Source: Chitinophagales bacterium
GTDB lineage: Bacteria > Bacteroidota > Bacteroidia > Chitinophagales > UBA10324
Assembly: GCA_013816805.1 (NCBI GenBank)
Contig: JACDDS010000009.1
Span: 62,001 to 126,000, forward strand
Length of the DNA: 64,000 nt
Direction: 5' to 3'
Part shown: positions 24,690 through 33,858 of the stretch, one piece after another
How the letters are laid out: each line of letters opens with the position of its first letter
Position numbering within the stretch: the stretch's first letter is position 1
Notes under the pieces: generated by a model
Told to the model about the DNA's origin: nothing
The model's database searches: none
Seen by the model: the letters and a program-made list of their open reading frames with translations, nothing else
Made by a program: the position numbers and the translations under genes

Positions 24690-26390
24690 ATGAATAAAAT
24701 TTTAATATTGCCTTTGTGCTGCATTTGTTTCGTTTCCTGCCAGCATAGAAACAGTGTTTCCTATACAGAAAAATTTATTGACAGCTTAATGTCTGAAACA
24801 TATGCTGCTAATCAACCAGGTGCAGTGATTCTTGTGGCGGATAATGGAAAGCCGGTTTTTCGTAAAGCATACGGTCTTGCGAATTATGAATTAAATATTC
24901 CCAATAAGCCGGAATATGATTTTGCCATTGCTGCCATGACAAAACAATTTACAGCCGGAGCTATTCTACAGCTTGCACAAAATGGAAAACTTTCCTTACA
25001 GGATGATGTAAGAGAATACCTTCCGGATTATAATACGCATGGCAAAACTGTTACAATCAAAAATCTTCTTACTCATACGAGTGGCATTCCAAGTTTTACT
25101 GAGAATAAAGATTTCGAAGCCCGATACACGAAAGACTATACCCATGAAGAGCAAATGGAATATATGATGAAAGACTCACTCCTATTTGATCCAAACACCG
25201 ATTGGAGTTACAGCAACTCCGGATATTTTCTATGCGGGATGATCATTGAAAAAGTGAGCGGGATGAAATATGAGGAGTACATGCAAAGAAACATTTTCAT
25301 TCCACTGCAAATGACTCATACCTACTTTGGACAAAACATCACTCCTATTCCCGGCCTGGTCGGCGGCTATTTCACAGGCAATGACAGTGTAATGTATAAA
25401 TCAAGCTATTACAGCTGGTCGTGGGCATATTCTTCAGAGGGATTGGTTACTTGTGTAGATGATTTACTCAAGTGGGATGAAGCATTGTATTCTGATAAGA
25501 TTGTAAAGCAGGAATGGCTGGAAAAGGCCTGGACACCGGATACACTAAATGATGGGAGAAGTACCCATTATGGGTTTGGCTGGACAGTAAACGATGTTCA
25601 GAACACAAAATTGATAGAGCACGGTGGTGCTATTGATGGATTCCTGTGTGAAGCTATTCGCATTCCATCGAAACACATCTATGTAGTGGTGTTATGCAAC
25701 AATTATTTCAGAGACCCGGGGGGTGTGGTGCGCGCCGTTGCTATGAAGATGGCAGGGATTTCAACTGCACCTCCCGCTGCTGTAGAAATTTCAACTACTC
25801 AGTTAAGGGAGTATGCAGGTGCATATGAAATGCATCGGCACGGATCGAAACTCACCGCTAACTCCACCAAAGAAAAAGTGCTTCGGATAGTAAATTTCAG
25901 AAACGATTCTATATACAACAGAATGATGAACGGACGGGAATCAGCACTGACCTATGTCGGAAAAGATTTGTTTATGAACATTCCCGGCGGTCCGTATTTC
26001 CAGTTTCACCGCGACACAAATAATAAATTGAGCGCCTTAGAAATTTATTCAGCAACCATCAAATACGGGCCTAATGAGTACGAACCGAAATCCGATTTGC
26101 CAATTGCTAAGGAGCCAAAAGAAATTCAGATTGCTCCCGAAGTGTTGAAGCAATACGCCGGCAGATATGATTTGGGTGAAGGAACCTTTCTCACAATAAC
26201 AACGGAAGTAAATCGCATCTTTGGCCAGGAAACCGGATTCGCGCGATTTGAAATGTTTGCGGAAAGTGAAAACAAATTTTTTTTAAAAGGCAGAGAACGG
26301 AAAATTGTTTTTGAAAAAGATGCCGCAGAAAGAGTAACCGGACTGGTTCTAACACAAGGAGGTAACATGAAAGGAAAGAAAGTGGAATGA
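24690..26390 (+). CDS. Lipoprotein of the serine beta-lactamase-like family, catalytic serine replaced
   Basis: The 566-residue protein starts with a lipoprotein signal (lipobox FVSC, Cys17), then a class C beta-lactamase/penicillin-binding-like domain (about 30-370) and a C-terminal extension with two beta-rich segments. The SxxK motif reads AMTK: the nucleophile position is Ala82 (GCC) before Lys85. The YxN motif (YSNSGYF) and HGG are present. Hydrolase activity is therefore doubtful unless Ala82 is a sequence error (TCC to GCC needs one base). It sits between hypE and the CooC-like gene, but nothing links it to hydrogenase function. Confidence 0.85.
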   Translation: MNKILILPLCCICFVSCQHRNSVSYTEKFIDSLMSETYAANQPGAVILVADNGKPVFRKAYGLANYELNIPNKPEYDFAIAAMTKQFTAGAILQLAQNGKLSLQDDVREYLPDYNTHGKTVTIKNLLTHTSGIPSFTENKDFEARYTKDYTHEEQMEYMMKDSLLFDPNTDWSYSNSGYFLCGMIIEKVSGMKYEEYMQRNIFIPLQMTHTYFGQNITPIPGLVGGYFTGNDSVMYKSSYYSWSWAYSSEGLVTCVDDLLKWDEALYSDKIVKQEWLEKAWTPDTLNDGRSTHYGFGWTVNDVQNTKLIEHGGAIDGFLCEAIRIPSKHIYVVVLCNNYFRDPGGVVRAVAMKMAGISTAPPAAVEISTTQLREYAGAYEMHRHGSKLTANSTKEKVLRIVNFRNDSIYNRMMNGRESALTYVGKDLFMNIPGGPYFQFHRDTNNKLSALEIYSATIKYGPNEYEPKSDLPIAKEPKEIQIAPEVLKQYAGRYDLGEGTFLTITTEVNRIFGQETGFARFEMFAESENKFFLKGRERKIVFEKDAAERVTGLVLTQGGNMKGKKVE

Positions 26391-26478
26391 TTGATAATGG
26401 TGTCTTCTATGTATTCTTATAGTTATGATTTCATGAAATGTTCTTCAATACAACCTTCAAATTAAAATTGATAAAACG

Positions 26479-26486
26479 TATCTTTG
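26479..26486 (+). promoter_or_regulatory. -7 promoter element before the CooC-like gene
   Basis: TATCTTTG matches the Bacteroidota TAnnTTTG element and lies 40 bases before the preferred start at 26526. No good TTG -33 box is seen. It suggests that the ATPase gene has its own promoter. Confidence 0.35.
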
Positions 26487-26525
26487 TAAACTTTAAAGTT
26501 GCTTTATAAAAAATCACCACGTATT

Positions 26526-27293
26526 ATGAAAATTGCAGTTTGCGGAAAGGGGGGCGTTGGGAAAACCACGATCAGTGGAATGCTATGTCGACTGCTTGGA
26601 AGAAGCGGAATGCCTGTGCTTGCTATAGATGGTGATCCCAATCCGAATCTTGCACTCATTCTTGGAATAGATCCTCTAGCTCCATCCCCTCCTGCACTAA
26701 GCACAGATTTATTGGAGGTTACTGAAAAAGAAGATGGAAAAAGATACGCAACCCTTGGAGTATCACTGCAGGAAGTAATGGACACTTATGGATTGAAGGC
26801 GCCTGATAATGTCACGCTGCTCGCTGTTGGTCAACCCGAGCATGCGGCCACAGGTTGCATGTGTGGCTTACACACTACTGTAAGGGAAATTGTTCATTCT
26901 GCGTTGGAAGAAAGCGATCGTGTTACCGTCCTTGATCTGGAAGCATCCCTGGAGCAGATGAAGCGTGGCACTTCAAAATATGTTGACATACTTTTGTGTG
27001 TTGTGGAACCATACTATCGTTCATTAGAGGCTGCTGCAAGGTTTTACCGATTAGGAAAAGAACTCGGAATAAAAAAAATAGTCGCTGTTGCAAACAAGGT
27101 AAAAAATGCAGAAGACGAAAAAGCAATCCGCGAATTTTTCGCTCAGATTGATTTGCCAGTTGAAGCTATTATTCCTTATGATGAAGAACTAGCAGCGACC
27201 GATGCCAAAGGAATTTCTGTGTTAAATAATAATTATTCTTCTCCCGCAATCGTTGCGTTGACTGAATTGGCTAACAGGTTATTGTTAAATTAA
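26526..27293 (+). CDS. CooC-like nickel-insertion ATPase
   Basis: The 255-residue P-loop NTPase belongs to the MinD/SIMIBI class. It has the deviant Walker A GKGGVGKTT at residues 7-15, DGDPNPNLA, and Cys111-Met-Cys113 in a position matching the metal-binding CxC of CooC (which inserts nickel in CO dehydrogenase). I start it at the ATG at 26526 because the family begins MKIAVxGKGG; the frame is open nine codons further. No CO dehydrogenase gene lies in the window. Since hypA and hypB are missing beside hypCDEF, this ATPase may deliver nickel to the hydrogenase; that is an inference from context. Confidence 0.85.
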   Translation: MKIAVCGKGGVGKTTISGMLCRLLGRSGMPVLAIDGDPNPNLALILGIDPLAPSPPALSTDLLEVTEKEDGKRYATLGVSLQEVMDTYGLKAPDNVTLLAVGQPEHAATGCMCGLHTTVREIVHSALEESDRVTVLDLEASLEQMKRGTSKYVDILLCVVEPYYRSLEAAARFYRLGKELGIKKIVAVANKVKNAEDEKAIREFFAQIDLPVEAIIPYDEELAATDAKGISVLNNNYSSPAIVALTELANRLLLN

Positions 27294-27360
27294 AATATCC
27301 GGAAACCAGTCATGGGTTCATTATTTTTGCTTTCCCCGTATTCCAGGAAATGGACTGGTA

Positions 27361-29215
27361 TTAAGCTTTAATTGAAAGCATTCTTGCATTAACAGCGACA
27401 ACTATGGTGCTTAAACTCATTAAAATTGCACCTGTTGCAGGGCTTAACATTATTCCCCGATTGTATAATACTCCCGCCGCCAAGGGTAAGGCTATGATAT
27501 TGTATCCTGTTGCCCACGCTAAATTTTGAATCATTTTTTTGTAGGTTGCCTTGCCAAACAAAATTAAGCTTGCAATGTCTTTCGGATTACTGTTAACTAA
27601 AATTATTCCCGCTGTTTCGGCGGCTATGTCGCTTCCGCTTCCTACTGCGATACCAATATCAGCTTGCGCAAGTGCAGGTGCATCGTTCACACCGTCACCG
27701 GTCATCGCAACAAATTCTCCTTTGGCTTGCAGCTCTTTTATCTTTTCTAATTTCTGATGCGGAAGAACTTCAGCAAAAAATCCGTCCATCTTTAATTGGT
27801 CACTTACACTCTTCGCAACTTTTGCATTATCACCTGTGAGAAGAAATGATTTGATGCCGTTCTTATGAAGTGTTTCAATTGCAGGCACTGACTCGTCACG
27901 AATTTTATCGGCTAGAGCAATGTATCCGGCTATGGTCTCATTGATGATTAAGAAGACCACTGTTTCCGATTCTGCTGACTGAAAATTTTCTGGCAGGGAT
28001 AATTTGTTTTCTTTCAGGTAGCCGGGGCTTACCACTTTTACTTGCTTCCCCTCCACTTCTGCCTGCACACCTTTGCCGGTTATGGATTGGAAATTTTCTA
28101 TTTTGGGAAGAGAAGTTTTTTGCTCTTTCGCTTTCTCTATAATTCCTGTTGCAATTGGGTGTTGCGAATTCTTTTCCAATGCAGCAGCAAGGCGTATGAT
28201 TTCATTTTCCGGAAGTCCTTTTTGAAATGCTACCACTCTTGCCACTTCAAATTTTCCGAATGTGAGCGTTCCTGTTTTGTCGAAGATGAGCGTGGTAATC
28301 TTTCTTGAATTTTCAAATGCAGTTCTATTTTTTATAAGCAATCCGTTTTTTGCAGCAAGCGAAGTGGAGATTGCAACTACTAACGGCACTGCTAGACCGA
28401 GGGCATGAGGACAACTAATCACGATCACCGTTACCATTTGTTCAATTGCAAATTGCAGTGATTGTCCTGCGAACATCCAGAATGCAAAAGTTCCGAAATC
28501 TAATGTCAATGCGATGATGGTAAGTACAAGTGCCGCTCTGTCAGCAAGCAGTTGTGTCTTTGATTTTGATTTCTGCGCATCGTCAACCAGCTTAATTACT
28601 TTCGAAAGATAAGAATCCTTTGAGGCGTGACTTACTTTTAATTTTAATGAACCTTCGCCATTCAATGCACCTGCAATCAGTTTATCGCCAACAGATTTTT
28701 TTACCGGAACACTTTCACCCGTAAGCATCGATTCATTTACATAACTTTCTCCTTCACTCAAAACTCCATCGGCAGCAATTTTATCTCCGGGCTTTATGAG
28801 GATAATATCACCTTCTTTCAGGGTACCTGTTTTTACATCACTTGTTTCATTTCCTTTTACCAAGTGCGCAACATCGGGATTAATGATGCCATCTCCCAGA
28901 AAAAATCTTCTCCCTTTAAATCAAACACGGTTGCTGCGCTGTATATGTAAGCTGCCGAAATAGCAATTGCAATTAGTATCATCATTCCCAGCGAACGGTT
29001 TTTTACTTCATTCCAAAATCCTTTCAGAAAAGGAAAACCACCATAGAAGAAAACGATAGAAGAAAGTGCAAAGGCAACATATTGCGAACCCGGAAATTGC
29101 CAGTTCACACCAACCAATTTTTGAAGCAATCGGAGATAAAGCCATCACGGGAATGTTGATACCAATAGCAATAAAAAATTTCAATTTAAAATCTGCAATC
29201 ATTTTGTGATGATCA
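27361..29215 (-). pseudogene. Decayed copper-type P1B ATPase (CopB-like, CPH class)
   Basis: The main frame (27361-28863, 500 codons) keeps TGES, the CPH metal motif (SCPHALGLAVPLV), DKTGT, the HP motif (NSQHPIAT), TGDN and GDGVNDAPAL. Upstream, the N-terminal half is damaged: HHKMIADFKLKFFIAIGI (29150-29210) and VNWQFPGSQYVAFAL (28870-29129) lie in different frames. A junction near 28870 joins EDFFWEMASLI directly to PDVAHLVKG, so roughly 35 residues that include part of the second membrane pair are deleted. The His-rich N-terminus is also gone. The intact class exports Cu(I)/Cu(II) or Ag(I); this copy should not work as a pump, although the long 3' frame may still be expressed. Confidence 0.8.
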
Positions 29216-29380
29216 AAAATCCACCGAGTGAAAGAAATGATGCAGAGTATGGTTTCAACTTAATCGCATCCATCTCGCAGATTGCTTTTCATGCGGGAAT
29301 GACAGAAATTTTTTTTTCCCAGTCTATTCGCTTTGTCATTGATTGAAGCACTTTTCTTTTGCTAAGGTTACAAATAGTGT

Positions 29381-29818
29381 TCATCTTCTTTTGCGTGGCA
29401 TATCTGTTTTGTTCATATCACACATGTTTTGCATTGACTTCTGTACATTTGGTCGTGCCTGAGCCATATTCATCATCATGTTGCATTTAGATTGATCAGC
29501 ATCGCACATATCCATTGTTTTAGTCATCATCATATTGCACATTGCTGAATCTTTGCTGCACATGCTCATCATATTATCCATCATTCCCATTTGCATGTTC
29601 CTATCACCTGTCATCATGGAATTCATTTTCGACATCATTAAGTCATGGCGCTTAATCAACATCGAATCCATCAGTTCTGATGACAGTTGATCATCATTAA
29701 GAATAGAAGAGAAAATCTCTCGTTTCTGTGTATCCGTTTTTAGCATTTCCGAACCTTTGGGTTGTGTACATCCTGTGTAAATTAATGTTGCAGCGAGCAA
29801 AATCAGTAAGTGTTTCAT
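29381..29818 (-). CDS. Methionine-rich lipoprotein, probable copper binding
   Basis: The 145-residue protein has a lipoprotein signal peptide (lipobox YTGC, Cys16), then a region very rich in Met, Cys and Asp (MQMGMMDNMMSMCSKDSAMC, CNMMMTKTMDMCDAD, QSKCNMMMNMAQ). Met-xx-Met and Cys patterns of this sort bind Cu(I) or Ag(I). It lies in the copper island between the broken P1B ATPase and DUF305 remnants. The ordered repeats, each about 16-20 residues with CxMMM or MC, suggest duplication. I know of no named family. Confidence 0.75.
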   Translation of the reverse strand: MKHLLILLAATLIYTGCTQPKGSEMLKTDTQKREIFSSILNDDQLSSELMDSMLIKRHDLMMSKMNSMMTGDRNMQMGMMDNMMSMCSKDSAMCNMMMTKTMDMCDADQSKCNMMMNMAQARPNVQKSMQNMCDMNKTDMPRKRR

Positions 29819-30063
29819 TTGTTGTAGAATTTTGGTTGAGTTAGAAAATTAATTTGATAAAAAAGAATTTCGTGATCCTAATAAATGTGTTTAAAAAAAA
29901 GTTTTATTAACCTATTATTTTTTTATGTTATAATTGTCAGGGATGAGGTGATTAGAAGAGTTTTTTAAGAAGAGGTAAATAAAGCTGCTTCACTTTTTGT
30001 TTTGCCAATTATAATATTTTTAAGAACTGTATATTAAGATTATTTATTTGCAGCCATCCAAGA
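29819..30063. other. Gene-free AT-rich spacer
   Basis: I see no gene, RNA or clear repeat here. The stretch separates the Met-rich lipoprotein gene from the DUF305 remnant and is part of the roughly 900-base decayed segment 29819-30722. Confidence 0.5.
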
Positions 30064-30467
30064 TTAAAACTCGGGAATTTCCTTCGTTTGATCCGTTATT
30101 TCTTTCTGTGCCATTTGTTTAGCCTAATATAAATACCATTTTTTAATTCCAGGTTTGACATTGAGATATCGTCTTCATAATGAGATATCATCATTGTGGC
30201 AAAGTCTTTATTAATGTTACCAATCATTTGAATTGTCTGCATTTTAATCGTCATTTCGGACATTGACTTTCGCAACTCACCCTCACCCATTTTAATACAT
30301 GAAAGGCTTCATGTTATTTATCATATCTTTTAATTTTTTCTGTTCCTCTGTCTGCTTGGTAATTTGTATTTTTCGCAATACTATCTGTATCGCTGTTTAA
30401 TTTGCAGTGCCGTTGCTGCAAGCTATTAAATACATACTTGCTGCAACTAAGATTAAACTAATTTCAT
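30064..30467 (-). pseudogene. Decayed DUF305 lipoprotein
   Basis: Pieces in three frames read ISLILVAASMYLIACS (lipoprotein signal), DFATMMISHYEDDISMSNLEL (compare DFAxMMxxHHxxAIxMAxxEL of DUF305) and KQMAQKEITDQTKEIPEF (the usual C-terminus). The second His of the family's HH is Tyr, and frameshifts lie just after the ATG, before the core, and before the C-terminal piece. The 64-codon frame at 30096-30290 is the middle piece only. DUF305 proteins commonly occur in copper-resistance loci. Confidence 0.7.
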
Positions 30468-30639
30468 AATTGGGTCATTAACCCAGCCATGTAGAATTGG
30501 TTGATGTTGGGATAAACATAATTAATTTCATTCGCCATTGAATACATAAGAATGTACATGTAGATAAAAGAAAGCACACCCATGATGATAAGTTTCTATA
30601 TTGTTTCCCGTTCATATTGTGATGTTGTTCCTTATCCAT
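30464..30639 (-). pseudogene. Frameshifted small membrane protein of the copper island
   Basis: MDKEQHHNMNGKQYRNL starts at 30639, and after a one-base shift LIIMGVLSFIYMYILMYS, then INYVYPNINQFYMAGLM, continues to a TGA at 30464. It resembles the first half of the two-helix membrane protein often found next to DUF305 genes in Bacteroidota. Its stop overlaps the ATG of the DUF305 remnant, which shows that the two were once one operon. Confidence 0.6.
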
Positions 30640-30677
30640 GATGTATGTTTTTATAATTAAAAATGTTGTGCAATAAA

Positions 30678-30710
30678 CCCGGCAGGTTGTGTTTTAAAAA
30701 ACCTGCCAGG
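30678..30710. terminator. Hairpin terminator after the copper-storage gene
   Basis: CCCGGCAGGTT (30678-30688) pairs with AACCTGCCAGG (30700-30710) with one mismatch; T runs flank both sides. It lies 12 bases past the stop at 30723 of the minus-strand Csp-like gene. Confidence 0.65.
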
Positions 30711-30722
30711 TTTTAAGTTTAC

Positions 30723-31052
30723 TTACGCCATTTCTCTGCATGCCTGTGCACATTGTTTACATACTTCAGCGCATTCTTTACAATGTTCTGTTTTATGTTT
30801 ACCGCATTCATCAGCACATGCTTCGCAAATGTCTGCACATAGCTGGCAAATCTCTTTTGCTTTGCTGCTGCCTAAGCTCATTAATTGTGCAGACGCATAA
30901 CAAATAGCTGCACATTCCATATTCAACTGAATGCACTTTGCCATCATTTTTACATCTTCTTCCTGTGTGCAAGACGAAGCGCAGTGATTACATATCGCTG
31001 CACATTTTAAACATGCTTCTATACAACTTTTGTACGTGTGATAACCCGTCAT
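30723..31052 (-). CDS. Four-helix-bundle copper-binding/storage protein (Csp/DUF326 type)
   Basis: The 109-residue protein has 19 cysteines in the C-x(2,3)-C spacing along helices that lets Csp proteins fill a four-helix bundle with Cu(I) (CIEACLKCAAICNHCASSC; CQLCADICEACADEC; CKECAEVCKQCAQAC). No signal peptide is present, so it resembles the cytosolic Csp3 form. It should buffer excess copper(I) in the cytoplasm. It is followed by a hairpin terminator and sits 69 bases downstream of the multicopper oxidase gene. Confidence 0.92.
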   Translation of the reverse strand: MTGYHTYKSCIEACLKCAAICNHCASSCTQEEDVKMMAKCIQLNMECAAICYASAQLMSLGSSKAKEICQLCADICEACADECGKHKTEHCKECAEVCKQCAQACREMA

Positions 31053-31121
31053 GATTTTTAGTTTTTACTTGTTATAAAATGATTGTTATAATAATTCTTT
31101 TTGATAAGCCCTTTTAGGAGT

Positions 31122-33854
31122 TTAGTAAACAAAAGTAACTCCTGCACCCACACCCATATCGCTGTCGAAATGTGATGAAATGGAAATGTATTTGGTGGCG
31201 ATATATCTTAACCCAACCATGTATTCTTTATCAGTATTAATCATCCAGTTAAAACGCAAACGCGGTGTAACAGATAAATCTTCTCTTGATAACTGAAAAC
31301 GAAACTTTCCATTTCCATCAACCCTGAAATCAGCAACGGTTAATGTGGGTAAAGTATAGGCAACACCTGCTGTTACAGTATGGCGATTGTCTTTATTGCT
31401 TACTTGTCCAAACAAATTTTTTGTCTCGCTGCCAAATATATTTTTTTGAGTGCCGTGTAAATCAAAAATGTTTTTTGCAAATGCCCCTTCCTTTTTATAA
31501 TGATAATCGAAACCAACATAAGGATACAACCATTGCATTCTTCCAAAGTAGCGCCCAATCATGGTTTCGCTTTCATAGCCGTGTTCATCATGATAGCCTA
31601 AATGCCATAGTGTGCTTGCCTTCCAGCGTGTTTGGGCAAGCATAAATTCGCCGTCGCTGCCGTTACTTTCTATACCAACCTTGCCCATAGGATGAAACAT
31701 TTTGTCGTCAGAATTTAAGCCACGCTTAGCCACTTTGGAGCTGGTAATATCAGTAATTGCCGATGAATCTATACTTGCCGAATCTGCCTTAGTGGGTGAA
31801 TTTTTGTAGCTGAAAACCCTGCCCATGCCGCTCATCATGTGGTATAAAATATGGCAATGAAAAAACCAGTCGCCGCCAGCTTCACCGGCATAAAATTCAA
31901 TAGTATCCCGCTCCATCGGCATGATGTCAATAATGTTTTTCATGGGTGCGTAATCACCCTGCCCGTTCAGCACTCTAAAATCATGACCATGCAGGTGCAT
32001 GGGATGCCGCATCATGCTGTTGTTGAATAAAACTATTCTTATTCTTTCTCCTTTTTTTATAAGAATTTTATCGCTTTCAGAAACTACTTTATTGTCAAGG
32101 CTCCATACATAACGGTTCATGTTTCCCGTTAAATCGAATTTCAATTCTTTCCAGGGTCCATCAGGCAAAGTTGTTTTTTCAGTTGAACGCAACATGCCAT
32201 AATTGAGCGTAACTATATCAGAGCTTTCACTTGCCATATTCATGCCTTGCATACTGTTGTTATTGGGCATTTGCATGTTATGTCCCTGCATATTATCTTT
32301 TTTAGATTTACTCATGTCCATCTTTTTCATGCCGTCCATTTTATCCTGCTTCATATCTTTCATGTCATGATCTTGATGCGTTGAATCATTTTTCATCTTA
32401 TCCATTTCCATATTTTTCATATCATCCATATTCATTTCTTTACCAGGTTTTTCTTCGCCTGTTATTTCAGGATACATTACCGTGTTCATATCCATAACCT
32501 GGTTAGCCATTTGCATGCCTTCCATCTCTATCATATTGCCTTTCATATCCATCATGTCATTCATCATTTTCATGCCGGCAAAATATTTAAGCTTAGGCAA
32601 TCTTGTTGCGGGCACTTTTTCTCCGCTGCCCAACCATAAAGAAGCTGATTTTGTACGGTCTTCAGGCGTTATCAAAAATTCATAACTTTTATTTTCGGGT
32701 ACTGTTACCACCACATCATAAGTTTCAGAAACTGCAATAAGCAACCTGTCAACTTCTACGGGCTCTACATCATTACCATCACTGGCTACTACCGTAATCT
32801 TACCACCCGAATAAGTAAGCCAAAAATAATCTGATGCACCGCCGTTGGCTATGCGTAATCTTACTTTATCACCTGCCTTAAATTGGGGTTGTTCATTTTG
32901 ATTTTTACCATTAATTAAAAAGTTATCGTAGTACACGTCACTTACATCCATTGCATTCATACGCTTCCACTCATTGGTAAGCTTAGTCTTTAAATTACCG
33001 CTTTTTATAGCCTCTGTATAGTTTTGCGTAGTTCCTTTTTCTATGGCAAACCAATCAGTAGCACTGCGCAGGCTGCGGTGAACTTCTTCGGGTTTCATAT
33101 CCGTCCATTCGCTTAGCACCACCGGTATAGTTGGTATATCCCATTCTTTTCTTTTATTCATGATAAAAGAGCCATACATACCTATCTGTTCCTGTAATTT
33201 GCTATGACTATGATACCAATGCGTACCATGCTGAACAATGGGATATTTATAGAGGTAAGTAGAATGAGGCTTAATAGGCATTTGTGTCAAGAAAGGCACT
33301 CCATCCATTCGGTTGGGTAAAAACAATCCATGCCAATGCAAGGAAGTTTCTTCATTCAATTCATTATGGACATAAATTTCCGCCGTATCGCCTTCTGTAA
33401 ACGTAAGGGTTGGCATTGGTATCTGACCATTTACCGCAATAGCCCTTTTAGGCTTTTTGCCATAAGTAACAGTAGTATCCCTTATATATAAATCGTAACG
33501 AACAGTACGAGGTGGCAACTTACTTTCAATAAGTTTATACCCCATATTTCTATCTGTTAGTTTTTTACCCGTTTGCATATCATTCATGTTGTCCATCTTC
33601 ATTGTATCTTTCATCGGCATCTTGATATCCATCTCCGTTTGATTTTTTTGTAAAGGCAATGTGTCTTTCAATATTTGCAGATCATCATGTTTTTCCTGCA
33701 GTACATTAGACTTTTCGATTTTTTTTGCATTTGATGGCTTAACCGTCTGTGATTTTGGGCTTTCCATTTTCATTCCCGGCATATTCATATCATTCTGGGC
33801 AAATGCAAACAGATATAAGAATAATGTACAGGCTATTAAGAATATTCGTTTCAT
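31122..33854 (-). CDS. Multicopper oxidase (CopA/PcoA-like) fused to a CopB-like outer-membrane domain
   Basis: The ATG at 33854 gives a signal peptide (MKRIFLIACTLFLYLFAFAQ) and 910 residues. The oxidase part has the type 1/2/3 copper sites: LHWHGL, HWYHSHS, HPMHLHG and WFFHCHILYHMMSGM. Met/His-rich insertions (NMPGMKM at the start, then a long stretch around residues 430-550 with many MDM/MKNMEM/HDM) would bind copper. After the last copper motif about 170 residues follow that resemble the beta-rich PcoB/CopB copper-resistance domain (MGKVGIESNG, YPYVGFDYHY, FVY at the end). It should oxidise Cu(I) in the periplasm or at the outer membrane. The open frame upstream of 33854 overlaps the haem-domain gene and is rejected. 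Confidence 0.9.
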   Translation of the reverse strand: MKRIFLIACTLFLYLFAFAQNDMNMPGMKMESPKSQTVKPSNAKKIEKSNVLQEKHDDLQILKDTLPLQKNQTEMDIKMPMKDTMKMDNMNDMQTGKKLTDRNMGYKLIESKLPPRTVRYDLYIRDTTVTYGKKPKRAIAVNGQIPMPTLTFTEGDTAEIYVHNELNEETSLHWHGLFLPNRMDGVPFLTQMPIKPHSTYLYKYPIVQHGTHWYHSHSKLQEQIGMYGSFIMNKRKEWDIPTIPVVLSEWTDMKPEEVHRSLRSATDWFAIEKGTTQNYTEAIKSGNLKTKLTNEWKRMNAMDVSDVYYDNFLINGKNQNEQPQFKAGDKVRLRIANGGASDYFWLTYSGGKITVVASDGNDVEPVEVDRLLIAVSETYDVVVTVPENKSYEFLITPEDRTKSASLWLGSGEKVPATRLPKLKYFAGMKMMNDMMDMKGNMIEMEGMQMANQVMDMNTVMYPEITGEEKPGKEMNMDDMKNMEMDKMKNDSTHQDHDMKDMKQDKMDGMKKMDMSKSKKDNMQGHNMQMPNNNSMQGMNMASESSDIVTLNYGMLRSTEKTTLPDGPWKELKFDLTGNMNRYVWSLDNKVVSESDKILIKKGERIRIVLFNNSMMRHPMHLHGHDFRVLNGQGDYAPMKNIIDIMPMERDTIEFYAGEAGGDWFFHCHILYHMMSGMGRVFSYKNSPTKADSASIDSSAITDITSSKVAKRGLNSDDKMFHPMGKVGIESNGSDGEFMLAQTRWKASTLWHLGYHDEHGYESETMIGRYFGRMQWLYPYVGFDYHYKKEGAFAKNIFDLHGTQKNIFGSETKNLFGQVSNKDNRHTVTAGVAYTLPTLTVADFRVDGNGKFRFQLSREDLSVTPRLRFNWMINTDKEYMVGLRYIATKYISISSHFDSDMGVGAGVTFVY

Positions 33855-33858
33855 AAAT

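Noticed and set aside
27361-28863. Functional copper ATPase
   Set aside because: The N-terminal membrane helices are split into other frames and a segment is deleted, so I call it a pseudogene despite intact catalytic motifs.
29245-29275. REP-like hairpin (CATGCGGGAATGACAG)
   Set aside because: It looks like a fragment of a common intergenic repeat, but only one degenerate arm is present and no second copy was found in the window.
30096-30290. Intact 64-residue protein
   Set aside because: It is the middle piece of a frameshifted DUF305 gene; the signal peptide and C-terminus lie in other frames.
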